Shown here: piece by piece, positions 23,575 through 34,864 of the stretch
Layout of the letters: the number at the start of each line of letters is the position of its first letter
Numbering within the stretch: position 1 is the stretch's first letter
Assembly (NCBI GenBank): GCA_905331475.1
Contig: CAJNYU010001954.1
Span: forward strand, 1-64,000
Length of the DNA: 64,000 bases
Source: Rotaria socialis
Taxonomy: Eukaryota > Rotifera > Eurotatoria > Philodinida > Philodinidae
Direction of reading: 5' to 3'
Notes under the pieces: model-generated
What the model saw: the letters and a program-made list of their open reading frames with translations, nothing else
Databases searched by the model: none
What the model was told of the DNA's origin: nothing
Translations under genes and position numbers: made by a program

Positions 23575-23681
23575 CATCCCTAATCAACTCTCCCTAGAAG
23601 AATCCTCAGGGAGTCCCTAGGGATTTCGTTATTTTGCGGAGACTCCCCGGGGAGTCGTCGGGGGAGAGTGGATTAGGGATG
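23575..23681. mobile_element. Small palindromic element (hairpin)
   Basis: The ends CATCCCTAATC and GATTAGGGATG are exact inverted copies. The similarity continues inward through ACTCTCCC and a CTCCCCGGGGAG-like core, so almost the whole 107 bp folds back on itself. Probably a miniature element. It could also form a strong RNA hairpin if transcribed. Confidence 0.6.
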
Positions 23682-24744
23682 TCAGTATCTAAAATAATAT
23701 CCATTTTTTGTTTCGCATACTGTATATTAGCGCTGTTTAGGTCTGCAAATCAGTATATTATATCGGAAGAGTATAGCATACAGTCGAGTACTCAACGAAT
23801 CTAGTAGACGAGTATTACTTGTTATAGCTTTCCTGTCAAAATCAGCAAGTTCCAGTTGTACAGAGGTTTAGTTTCATATTAGCAATACCATCAGTTTTAT
23901 TAAAGTTGGGGCAAAACTTCTCTATTGATTTTCAGATTTCTGTGAAACAGCAGAGAACAGGATATAATCATAAAGTAAAAATATACGAGCAAAATAGCCT
24001 TTTCAACTACAAAAAAAATAAAGGAAAACTAATGACCAAATAGTTTTTATATCTAATAATTAAATAATAATAATAACTTATGATGATCTTTCAAAGTGAT
24101 TGAAGGCAACTTCACATGGAACAGACAATGCAGGCATAATACAGATACGCTGTATAACGGAGTTCATTAGCAGAAGTCATTTTTCCTGATTGCTCCAAAA
24201 ACTAGAAAATTTCAACTGCGGATCCACATTGATCGTATAGATGTAATAGTCAATTTCTTCATCAGTGAGCCAGACTTTCTTGATCAATAATGTAAGTACT
24301 GGCGATAGTTCAATTCCACAAAGACAGAAAAGACTATCAGTTTAATTTTGATTCCATTTTTTGAAGATAAATTTATGGAATTTAAAGCATAAGTGGTCAC
24401 ATTTGAGTTATTCACTTAACTTCCTGTTCTATTTTAACTTTTTATAAAGTTATTGCTGCTTCTAACTCAATTGGTCGTTGCTGAAGATGATAATATTCAG
24501 TAGAATCCGAAAACACGGAACATGCAGTAAAAAACGGAGACACACGTCAAAATTTAGTTTTTCAATTTGACGTATTCAATCTGAAAGAACAACGTTTGAA
24601 ACCACTAAATCTAAGTATTTAATTCATCTGTATATTGTATAGTAAAATTATCGGGGATCGACGTTTAACACTGTCCACCTATACTCATACAAAAAACAAG
24701 CTAATGAATTATCTCATCAATATTTCGAATATTATTGAAAAATA

Positions 24745-26170
24745 TCATTGATGAATATATACAAATCGTTTCTCTAGGATTTCAATCAGTTGTGGTACAA
24801 GTTCAAGTGGATGTTCATGTCCTTTTTTTCCACAAACCGAGCATAGATCATAATTATCACACGTAGCACAATGATATCTTTGACCATTAATACAACTGAC
24901 GCTACATCCATGACATGTGACATCTTCCCGTAGAAAATCCTCTTCTGTAGGAGGAGGCAACGTTTCTCGCTGTGTCCATGTTTTCAAAGATTGTACTCCT
25001 TTACGTGAAACATCATCAACACCACGACGTGATAAAGTTTTTCCATCTGATGGAAGAATGAACAATCTTGGAATGCCTTCAAAACAAAACAATAATTACT
25101 ATTTAACATCAACAAATCAAATAAACATTTACAAGAAGATTGAAAATATGTATTGATAAGATGAACTGAATGAAACGGAACAGCAGGCCAAGACATTTTT
25201 GAACGATATTCATTGACTGATGGATCATCGAAATCAGATGATACAAAAACTATACTAATATGCAGAGCATTTTCTTGTGCTTTCTTCATAAGCTTCTGCT
25301 AATTTTGGTGTAAAACAACGACAAGACTGGCACCAATGAGCAGAAAAATAGAATCCAATTCTTTTAACACCATTTTCCCATATTGTTGTTGTTTTAATCT
25401 TTTCTTCACTGTTAGGATTAAGTAAATGTGAGGAACTAATTTGACAAGTTGCTCAAATGAATATTGTAGTGTAGGTACTAAATATTCAACGAGAGGATGC
25501 TCATGTTTAATTTTTGGAAGGCATGTTTCACATAGATCTACGTAACACATTTCATCTATACAAACATGTCTTGAACCAATGACTGGACATATATAGCATT
25601 CATGATAAATAACACCATGCCAAACATATTCACTTTCGCATGCTTCACGTGACCAAAATAAAGATTTTCGTTTACATCATTGGCGTGCAGCCCCATGATA
25701 TGCACCACGTACTAAATCGACACCATCCAAAGAAGTTAGCTGACATGTAGAAGAAAGCAAAACTACAGCTGGAAGGTGTTCAATATGAAAATGTTCACAT
25801 CATGCTATTGCACGATCTTGATCTAAATAAATCGAAACTTATTGAAACTTTCTGTTTGATTAAAAATGTTGTTTACAATGTCAATTTCAGTTATTCAACA
25901 TACCAGAGAAAGGTAATGATTTCGATGGCATTTCTTTGAAATAGTGATCAAAAGTAGCTTGATCTTCGTCATTTGAAATAAAAACAATGTCTAATTCATC
26001 TTCCAATTCACTATTATGTCCTTTAAAAAAACAGCTAATTTTGGTGTAAAGTTTTGACATAATCGAGATGAATGAGCTCTAGAAAAACATAATACTGGTA
26101 TATCTGTTTCAATAGTTTTATTATAAACAGACGCGAAATATAGTCCAACATTTATCCATTCAGTTGATTA
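24745..26170 (-). pseudogene. Nucleoredoxin-like tandem thioredoxin/ZZ zinc-finger gene, decayed
   Basis: On the minus strand I can follow a two-unit protein. The first is a thioredoxin-like unit (VGLYFASVYNK...FSRAHSSRLCQNFTPKL), followed by a zinc finger (CYICPVIG...CYVDLCETC...HEHPL). The second unit has a WCQSC redox site in FYFSAHWCQSCRCFTPKL, a cis-Pro loop (IPRLFILPSDGK), then a ZZ-type finger CHGCSVSCINGQRYHCATCDNYDLC ending near VYIHQ. The coding frame is broken by in-frame TGA codons at 25800-25802 and 25677-25679, both where Trp is plausible. It also has two frame changes, near 25440 and 25295. Introns near 25084-25130 and 25825-25905 still look functional. Nucleoredoxins are thiol-disulfide regulators, and this copy is probably dead. 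Sequencing error could explain one break but hardly four. Confidence 0.75.
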
Positions 26171-27549
26171 GTTGATATTCTATCGGATTAATTCTTACAT
26201 TCGTTGTATACAAGGAGTTGTTCACTTAACAATTAATAAAACATTTTTTGCCATGCGCAGTCAATTACTAGATCTATTATAGATCGGTATGCAGCATTTC
26301 TTCTTGAATAATAAATAATGACGAAAACTGAAGATGAAGGCCGCAATAACCTAATACGCTGATTAGCTCTTTTATGTATGTATAATGGACATATTAAAAA
26401 TGCCATTAATCATATAAGAATTGTTGAAACTGTCAAAAAAAAATTGGGGCCGACAAAGTTTCAAGTTGATACACAAATTATTTAAAAGAAATATAGAGAA
26501 AACAATCAAAATATAAATAAAAGCTTGAATGATGAACAACTATAGTAATACTAACGGAACGTAATAAGTTAGGTATAGCAAAATTTGAAGCACTCTGTAA
26601 GATGAGATAGTGTATTATAATTTGTACAATTTATATTGATTTCAAATGATTTTAGAAGTGGAATTGATGATTATCAAAAGTGAATCATTGAAGGAGGGCA
26701 TACTCGTATGCTAATTATAGATTCAATTTGTTACATTTAATGTATAATGTTATTTATAACTTCTCATTGCTTTATTTTTTGTGTCAGTATTTTGAGTATT
26801 ATTCATGTAGTTGTTTGAGCAATGAATTTTGCTTGATGAATAAGTTCGGATAGAATTGTGGCTACCATGTCTCATATAAGAAAATAATAATAATAATAAT
26901 AATAAGTAATGCAATTATATGAAAAAATATAGATAGCAACATAATTGTTATATGTAATGATTATATATATTTACTAAAACTCTATTCAAATTGTGAATAA
27001 TAATAAATTTGACTGCTTTTGGAATAAATCATAACTATATTTTCTCTTTTATTGGAAAGAGTATAGATGTAGTTGTAGATTCAGATCTATAGGATATCAA
27101 CATCCACCCAACTTCTCTCAGCGCTTTTCTTTTAACGATAGTGTAAAAATATCAGTTGTTAGCTTCGGCTCTCAATATAAAATGCCTCACTGAATAAGAA
27201 TAACACCTTTGTGAGATTTTACATTATGATACGAAAATTTCTGATTAACAAATGCCGTTCGTTACATATATGTCTTTTTCATACAGTTTATGATTCATAC
27301 TACTCTCGATTAATGTTATTTTCTTTACAATATGTCGATTAGTTGGGCAATACCATGATGGAGGGTATGAATAGATTCATTCAGTTATATGCGTTCTCTC
27401 TCTATGTCAACAAAAATTATGAGTTATTCATCAATATTCATTTACTGGTACCAATAAATATTCTTACATAGAGAAAAAATCAATGTATTACATCTTTTAA
27501 GATTTATTACACTCATACCTGCAAGCCAAAAGCTTCGTCAACAATCATC
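26171..27549. other. AT-rich intergenic region
   Basis: No gene is supported. An (AAT)n run lies at about 26883-26906. The sequence just upstream of 27550 presumably carries the promoter of the Cys-repeat gene, but I cannot define it. Confidence 0.5.
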
Positions 27550-27852
27550 ATGTCGAAAATTCTCGTGCTAACTTTTATCACATTGATTTGTTTCAGTAGC
27601 TCGTCTGCCTTACTCTGTATGGTTGGACAAAAATCATGTGGTACACAGTGTTATTTCCCAATAGCTCATAAATGCATCGATGGACAACTCTGCAAGATTG
27701 GTCAGACAGCGTGTGGTACTCAATGTTATTATGATGTTGGATTTTACGAATGTCTTGAAGGACACTTGTGTAAACTTGGACAGAAACTCTGCAATGGTCA
27801 ATGTTATTATCCCGTCACTCAACACTGCATTAAGCGGGAATTCTTAATCTAA
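27550..27852 (+). CDS. Secreted cysteine-rich protein with three tandem repeats
   Basis: A single-exon frame of 100 aa. Residues 1-20 are a signal peptide (MSKILVLTFITLICFSSSSA). The mature protein is three copies of a repeat of about 26 residues with the pattern L-C-x-hydrophobic-G-Q-x-x-C-(G/N)-x-Q-C-Y-(Y/F), then a cysteine 8 or 9 residues later. Copies start near residues 22, 47 and 73. Each has four cysteines, suggesting two disulfides per unit. Short repeats with CGxxCYxP spacing occur in secreted fungal and rotifer proteins, but I cannot assign a function. It may be an extracellular matrix or defence-type peptide; this is inference. A polyadenylation-like AATAAA lies near 27930. Confidence 0.75.
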   Translation: MSKILVLTFITLICFSSSSALLCMVGQKSCGTQCYFPIAHKCIDGQLCKIGQTACGTQCYYDVGFYECLEGHLCKLGQKLCNGQCYYPVTQHCIKREFLI

Positions 27853-28529
27853 ATCAGTGACATTTCCTGCGAATAACTTTCTAACAATACTAAATACTCT
27901 CATTTGTTCTTTTCTCTGCATCGTTTCTAATAAAATAAAGAATCATATCCAGTAATAAACTGAAGAAAGAGTCGAATGAAACCTACCAAGAAATTTCAAT
28001 CCCAATATAACTATTTGATGAAGTGATAAAGGAAACTGCATGCTCATCAACAACAAATAAGACTATATTAAAAAGCAGAACAGTCTCAATTTACAAAATT
28101 AATTGTCTCCAATTGAAAAAGAAAAATGTTGAATAATTATGTTTTAAAACGACTTAACATAAAATGATTGATAAAAAGTTATATTGGCACATTCGATTTA
28201 TTTATTCCTCTCCTGTTACAATATACGGGCAACCAAAAATTCATTTAGTTTAATTACTCTCTCAGGCCTATATATGAAGCTATTAATATAACATTTTACA
28301 TCATGATGACGTTTTATTTCACAATCCAGTCGATCACGAAACGAGTCAGACCTACTTGTGAAACTTTCTTTCAGCAAAAGCTTCCACGTGTACACCTCAT
28401 TCCCACTGATTGAAACGGTTAGGATTTTCTATGAGTGATGACGGCTCCATCTACGAATTACTTAACAAAGAATAGTACCATTGGTAAAAAGGAATTATGG
28501 AGAAAAAATTCAGGCAATAAAACATAAGC

Positions 28530-28690
28530 CGTGTTTTTAAAACCGCCTAAGTTTTGATGATACATCGCGATTAATCGTCGATTTCTTAAGTAGTGCAGAT
28601 GTATCGCCATAAATCGTTGACTATTTTTAAATTTGTGATTGGCCGAAACTAACTGCGAATTTTCAGATATTTTCACCAAAAACATATTTT
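28530..28690 (-). repeat. Copy of CGATTAATCG dispersed repeat
   Basis: Read on the minus strand it runs AACGATTTATGGCGAT, CGACGATTAATCGCGATG, then GGCGGTTTTAAAAACACG. It aligns in order with the copies at 4050-4215 and 29340-29530. No terminal repeats were resolved, and it has no ORF of its own. Confidence 0.5.
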
Positions 28691-29339
28691 AAAGTTTTAT
28701 AACATACTAGAAGACAATTATCTAACTCATTAATTCTTGATTTATTAGCTTAGATAAATAAAATGATGAACTTGTTAATCTCTTCTTGTTTAGTCGAACT
28801 GTATCATACTGAATTACGTAATCGATTACAATAATTGGCTTATATCACTAATCGTTGATTAGTTTCAACAGAAATTTTTATTGCTTCCTATACAAACGAA
28901 GATTAGTTTTCGATCATTATAATTACATAGGTATAGGTTCTTTCAATCATTCCAACTAATTGAAGAACATTATTAAACATATTAGCGTAATCAGTTAACA
29001 AAGAAGAAGAGTATTCTCAACTTTTTTCTCTTCTCTTTCATATAAATTTTCACTTCAGAATAAATTTTATTCATTTTTTTTTGTTCATAGAAATTTATAA
29101 ATTACTCTTCTGTTGTAGTCTACATTAAACACCAGATGCAAAAAACAAAACACATCAGCTGAATTAGATTCGATTTGGTCTGATTGGGTTCGAATAGGTG
29201 TAGGTGTGGAAAATGTTTCGACAATGAAAGCCAGTCTTTTATCATCCACATCAAGAGTATATCAGTCACTCTCAGGGAATTCAAACGGATAAGTAAAAGG
29301 CGCGTTCTATAGATATCAAAAGTCTTGAAAACACTTACT

Positions 29340-29530
29340 TTTTATACCTTTTTTCATCAGAAATCTAAACTGATTACGCAACCGTAAATTAGTCTCAAAT
29401 TTTCTTAAAAATTGAAAAACAAATCGGCAATTTGAACGATTTTATCGTGATAAGATCTCACGGTAAATCGCCCTAATATCCCGCGATATAATCATCGATT
29501 TTTTTAGCGATTTTGAGGACATGAGAATGA
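29340..29530 (+). repeat. Copy of CGATTAATCG dispersed repeat
   Basis: It contains CGATTTTATCGTGATAAG, GGTAAATCGCCC, ATCATCGATTT and ends GCGATTTTGAGGACATG. This order matches 4050-4215, which ends GCGATTTTAAGAACAT. It is probably a non-autonomous element, about 190 bp in this copy. Confidence 0.5.
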
Positions 29531-29693
29531 GAATACATTTTATCTTTTCTTTCAAACGAGGCAATTCTGTATCAACAAAAGAAAGAAAAAGTTGGCATGC
29601 AACGTCGTATCTTTTTCTTTGTCTATCGGCAAAAAGAGTACCGCGGTATCATATTAAGTGATTTACTCTCAACAAGTGTACGTGTACCATATA

Positions 29694-31226
29694 ATGATAT
29701 TTCTTCTATCCGTATACACAAGCTGTGCTATCGTCCTGCCGATTGTGCTTATCGTGTACTGGAAATTAATTCGCCCAGCGAAGCGTTTACACGATGCATT
29801 TCGTAGTCAAGGTGTTCCAGGTGAACCATTTGTGCCTATCATTGGTCAACTGCTTGAAATGAATCGCTCTCGAGCAAACGATCAGTACATGGGTTATTAC
29901 GAAGAACTTGTTAAAAAGCATGGAAATATCTTTCTTCATGGCTTTGGTCCACTCGCACGCCTCATCGTACTTGAACCTGACATGCTCACTGACGTTCTCG
30001 GTCGATCACACGCACAAGACTATTCTAAAACAGCTCTGAATAGTAACGTGTTCAAGCCAATAATTGGTACACACAATCTGTTCGTGAGTGAAGGAATCGA
30101 ACATGAACGAGCTCGAAAAATGCTTAATCCAGCTTTTCATGCTATCAATCTTCAATCAATGGTCTCGATCATGGTTGATCAAACACGAAAAGCCATTGAT
30201 GAACTATTTGCATCGACCAACAGTCCGCTTGTCAATTTGCAGACAGACCTAAATGCACTGACATTATCAATCATTGCATCGTGTGCTTTTGGAAAAGGTT
30301 TCGAAACAATTGGCAATGCCAAAGACATAGTCAATCAAGCATTCACTGTAGTGCTTCAAGCTGTCGAATATCGAACAATGCGTATGGTCAATAAAATTCC
30401 TGTGCTAGCACTATTACCGTTCTGGCACAAGCATATTGTAGACGAAGGTACTCGGGAAACGACTCAATTTGTCGAACAAATTATTGTTGATAGGCGGCAG
30501 AATCGTTCGAAAAGTTTATGTTCGGGCTCTGACATTCTCGACCTACTATTATCGGCTGTTGATGCAGAAGGCAAACCATTCACCGATCAAGAGATCAAGG
30601 ACGAAGCTTTGACCTTTGTGTTTGCCGGTCATGAAACGACAGGAAATCTCATTGTATGGACCTTGTATATGCTAATGACTGACGAACCAGTGTTACGTGC
30701 CTGTCGTGATGAAGTTGATCGTGTGCTTTCAGACAACATCGATCTTACCTATGAAAATATGAGCGATCTGGTTGTATGTGAGGCTATTTTACAGGAAACC
30801 CTTCGTCTCTATCCTCCAGCACCTATATTCGCGTGACACTGTATACGTGAACATACCATCGGTAGTAAAGATAATCATCAGTTACATATACCTCTTAACG
30901 CGATTATCGTGATTAACACTTATCTACTTCATCGACGGGCCGAATTTTGGCCTCGACCACTCGAATTCGACTATATGCGATGGATGCGTGATCCTATTAC
31001 AGGTCTCAAACCAAAATTAGCTCATCTATTCTGCTATTTACCATTCGCAGCTGGGCCACGTAACTGTATTGGACAAAATTTTGCGTTGCTCGAAGCTAAA
31101 GTGATGTTAGCGATGCTAATAAAACGATGTACCTTTGAACTTGTACCCGGTCAAAAAGTGACACCCGATGTTCGCATCACTATGGGACCCAAGTATGGTT
31201 TGTGGGCAAAAGTCACCAAACGATAA
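29694..31226 (+). pseudogene. Cytochrome P450, intronless, interrupted by one in-frame TGA
   Basis: One frame of 511 codons runs from the ATG at 29694 to a stop at 31226, broken only by TGA at 30834-30836. An N-terminal membrane anchor (about residues 1-24) is followed by RPAKRLHDAFRSQGVPGEPF. Family motifs are intact: I-helix FAGHETTGN, K-helix ETLR, a PERF-like region (FDYMRW), and the heme loop FAAGPRNCIGQ with the Cys ligand. The TGA falls right after PAPIFA, where P450s usually have Arg, so CGA to TGA is the simplest cause. The protein would stop before the heme Cys and be inactive unless the stop is read through. It looks like a CYP3/CYP4-type microsomal monooxygenase. Intronless structure suggests retrocopy or transfer. 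The GTG-initiated extension upstream is not used. Confidence 0.85.
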
Positions 31227-33458
31227 TCAATCATTGACATAAGTGATCGTTCAAATGTTCTATGATCAGTCGAATTGTGTGAATACTTCATTTTTGAAAG
31301 CTTTTGACAACTCAGCCTTTTGTTGTAGCTTGAATTTTTCTGATGATTGCTTTCTTCACTTTTGGTCTACCAACGAACTGATCAATAAAATGCAAAAAAG
31401 AAACAGATGGAAAATTTGTACGAATTGGATTCATTCACAGTCGCTTGTTGGTTCTAATTCACACTTGAAGGAAAGAAGCGATGCATTATAGGCGTCGATT
31501 CGCGTCGATTTGAAACTCAATTTCTATAAAAAAAAAAGAAATAGATTTTAGTTTCGTGTAAAACACTCCTAGCTATGAACTTTTCTCTCGATATATCTTA
31601 TCCTCGCTCGTTGGTTCCAGTCTGTTTCAAACGATGCTTGTGATTCAACCATATTGATGAACGAACAGATACGTGCACTAAACTTTTTCCATTTCATGTT
31701 CAGTTTGAATAGACATCCATCTTAGGTTCAGGTAGTTGGAGTAGCAGCATCCGAGCGTATTCAACGTCGATTATCGTTTACGGGATTCTGGTGAAGCCAT
31801 TTGATGCAAAATCCTGAGTGTAATACTACGTGAAGCAGCAAATGCCTTGCAATGTTTGAAGAGTCTTTGTTTTTTATATATTTTACAATTATTCGATTTA
31901 TTAGTGCTAAAAACCATGAAATGTACAATTAAATAGAAAGATACTTCAAGAACATAATCCAGTGGTGAAAGAAAGAAGACTGAGTTTACTGTGTTGCTAG
32001 TGTATGAACTCGTCTTTGTATTAATTGAAGCTGTTTATCACTATGTCTGTTGAACTGAATGAACGTGTATGAAGGAATGTGGTCATTGAAATCTTGGCAT
32101 TTACTCAAAGATCCTTTTATGGCAGTGATTAAGTAATAGTTTTGTTGTTTCCATTTGATAAGCCTTCGACTTGAAATAAAATGATCACATTCAGCTGATA
32201 TGTTTCTCGCTTCGTTATCACCATTGTCATAATTGATTCAGTCAGGCTCAAAGAACGATTTATCCTCACTCTCATGCATCTAGCGCTATTGTTTCAATCC
32301 ACTTATAGTTTATTTGACAAAGAACACTAGTCGACGATCTTATCTTTTTTTTGTCCAGATTCTTGTTTTTTTGAATATCAGACAAGATTCTTGGTAATCA
32401 TAATATTCAGGCAAGATTCTTACCTTTTATTCAAGAAAAACACAATCTTGTTTGATTGATCAGATAAATAAGAATCAGGCAAGAATGGCAAGATATTCAA
32501 GATTTTTTGAAATACAGGCAAGAATCTTGTTTCTTTCCTCTCACAAAGAATTTTGTCTGATTCATCAGGAAAATACGAATCTGGAATGAAGTGCAAGACA
32601 TTTCAAATTTCTTGAAATTCAGATAAGTTTCTTTTTTCTTGTTCTTTCAACGATTTTTATTACATCTTAAGGAAAAATATCACGTGATGTTTTCTGTATA
32701 TATAATTTAGAAACATACAGAAGTTTGAACATTATATCTTCTTTTTCTAGATGACGTTGACGAACTATAACAAATGTATTTTATAAATAGATAGTTTTGT
32801 TCAATTGTTTTTCGTTTCTTTTTTTTAATTGTTTTTACACACGATATGAATTTATTGTATATTTCCTTGCACATATAATGTACTTTTTTGTATTTTTTTA
32901 AATTCAAAATTCAAATATAATAAGATCGAAAGGAGGTAATCGTATGGATGCCTAAATGAAATTCATTTGTATTACAAGGATTTTGTCAAAATGGCAAGAA
33001 ACAAACATCAGACAAGAATCTGCACAGATCGAAGGCAAGATCGTCGACTAGTGAGGCGCGATCGAATCCATCGAATCAGCCACTTCTAATATGTCAATTA
33101 TCGTTGAAATAGCTTTGTCTAGTTTGAGTCTCATGACCAATGAAATCAACGAACATTGCACTTGACTTCAATCCATGATTCATCGCTGCAAGACAACTGA
33201 TATTTCTCTAAGTTATTTTGGCATCGAATCTTATTTCATAATGTCAGTATATTTTTTAAATATTCTAATCTGTTGAAACCACACTATCGTTTTCAAAATC
33301 GACGCTGCGCAACCAAATCATTCATATAGGTATATATATATATAGATATAATCAAAATAAACGCATATGGTTTTGTTTCTCATTACATTCTAAAGCGCGT
33401 GCGTGTTTCTTTCTTTATATTCATTCTTATTATTTGTTCGTTTGTACGCCAGATTCTC
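31227..33458. other. Intergenic region with one large TIR element
   Basis: I see no gene. The region carries the 729-bp element at 32325-33053. Bases 33320-33350 are a TA-rich stretch just upstream of the GH16-like gene. Confidence 0.55.
32325..33053. mobile_element. 729-bp TIR element with CAAGATTCTTG repeats
   Basis: The termini CACTAGTCGACGATCTT are exact inverted copies. The match continues imperfectly for about 45 bp through CCAGATTCTTG / GCAGATTCTTG. The interior has about eight spaced copies of CAAGATTCTTG or CAAGAATCTTG, itself a palindrome. There is no transposase. The flanks (left GACAAAGAA, right AGGCGCGAT) show no target duplication. Superfamily unknown. Confidence 0.7.
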
Positions 33459-34864
33459 ATGACAATAATGCTGGTACTATTCGCTTTTTTTCTGCTATCT
33501 TCATCCAGTGATGGTCATCCTACCGATGGTCTTGCTCGTACGTTTCGAGAAACCTTTGATTCACCTCCGCTCAACACTACTATTTGGAATTATGGATATC
33601 CATGGGGTTCCTACTCAAACCATCGAGCCAACACCATTCCTCGTCAAGTCAAAGTTACGCCAGATGGTCTACTGAATATTACTGCTATACCCGAACGATC
33701 AATCAATCTCGGCATATCCACTGAATTCGGCCCAATTGACATAGACTTCACTTCGGGTGCACTGAATACAAACGGAAAATTTTGTATAAAAAACGGCTAT
33801 GTTGAAGTACAGTTGCGAGCACCCGACCTGCAAAGTACTTGGCCATCGGTATTCCTTGTGGCACAAGATCAGAACACAGTACCAATGATCACAGTAATGG
33901 AAGTAGTTGATGCGCGATCACGTTATAACTATGGATTCAAATATACGAATGATCAAGGTGGTGTAGAAGAGGTAAGTGAAAGAGCAGAAAATAGACCAAC
34001 AAGCAATGGTTTACATCGATTTGGAGTGGATTGGGGTTATGATCAAATGACATGGTACTATGACGATGGATGGGTGAAAACAATTATCAAATCGAAAGAA
34101 TTACGACAAGTTGATAATATGTGTTTGGTAATTGGATTGGGCGTAGGTGGCAAATCAAAAGAAACTCCTGTCAATCCACGAGCGTATCCTTCGATTATGA
34201 GCATCGATTGGATTGACATGTGGCAACCAAAGTACGATGGTTTTTATAAAATTCAGAATGTTCAAACGGGTCTCTTGATGGAGATCGACAGTGCATCCAA
34301 TGCTCCTGGAGCACGAATTTTACAGTGGTATGACATTGATGGAGACTGGCAAGTGAGTTGATTCTAATGAAACACTGATTAAACAACGAAAAACCATATG
34401 TCAGCATCCAAAGTAGAGTTGTAAAAAAAGAAATCTTTTGAATTTCTAAAATTTCCAAACATTGGCTCAAACTTCTCCTTTACTATTCTATTTTCGTTGA
34501 GAATTTCTACTTTATTGTTTCTATGTTTTAGAAATGGCATGTTCAATATGCGGGTCACGGGCAATATCGCATAATAGTAGCTCATAGTCGTCAAGCACTA
34601 GACGCTAACTACTGGCCTATTGATGGAACTCTCTTGATTCAACGACCCTATAATTCTGGCAATAGTCAGCTGTGGAAAATAAATGAAGCAGTAGGTGAAA
34701 CTCCTGATGTAGTGCAACTCGTCAGTGTTCAGTCATTTAATGTACCAGGTAGTAGCGGCAGGTTAGTATCAGTTCCTGCAAATTCAATCAATGCCGGTGT
34801 GCAGTTACAATTGTGGCAAGATGTAAAAACTCCTAATCAAAAATGGAAAATGATTCGACTTTGA
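33459..34864 (+). CDS. Secreted GH16-like protein with ricin-type lectin domain
   Basis: Two exons (33459-34352, 34532-34864) give about 408 aa. The ATG at 33459 starts a signal peptide (MTIMLVLFAFFLLSSSSDG); the longer frame upstream has no ATG. Residues about 25-260 show the GH16 jelly-roll pattern (RETFDSPPLNTTIWNYGYPW, NGYVEVQLRAPD, HRFGVDWGYDQMTWYYD, SIDWIDMWQP). The C-terminal part is a beta-trefoil ricin-like lectin (FYKIQNVQTGLLMEI...ILQWYD, SQLWKI, LQLWQD...QKWKMI). The GH16 catalytic motif ExDxxE appears as MITVME, keeping only the last Glu. The nucleophile and the assisting Asp are replaced, so it is probably a carbohydrate-binding protein rather than a hydrolase. Secreted GH16 proteins of this kind are common acquired genes in bdelloids. 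Confidence 0.78.

Larger units (their letters stand above)
21503..24744. other. 3.2-kb intergenic region with two inverted-repeat elements
   Basis: No gene is supported. It holds the 300-bp TIR element at 21750-22049 and the 107-bp hairpin at 23575-23681. Near 22306-22368 a GGGTGTGGGATG run faces a CACCCACATTCACACCC run as a loose inverted repeat. The rest is AT-rich without recognisable structure. Confidence 0.6.
27853..29693. other. Intergenic region with CGATTAATCG-family repeats
   Basis: No gene is supported. Two copies of a dispersed AT-rich repeat lie at about 28530-28690 (inverted) and 29340-29530 (direct), both containing CGATTAATCG or CGATATAATCATCGATT motifs. A GGTGTAGGTGTGG run lies near 29198-29211. 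Confidence 0.55.

Noticed and set aside
25677-25802. In-frame TGA codons as selenocysteine
   Set aside because: The same gene also has two frame changes, and no SECIS-like structure was recognised. Decay is simpler.
33399-33458. Upstream extension of the GH16-like gene
   Set aside because: The extension opens with GTG, not ATG. The ATG at 33459 begins a good signal peptide.
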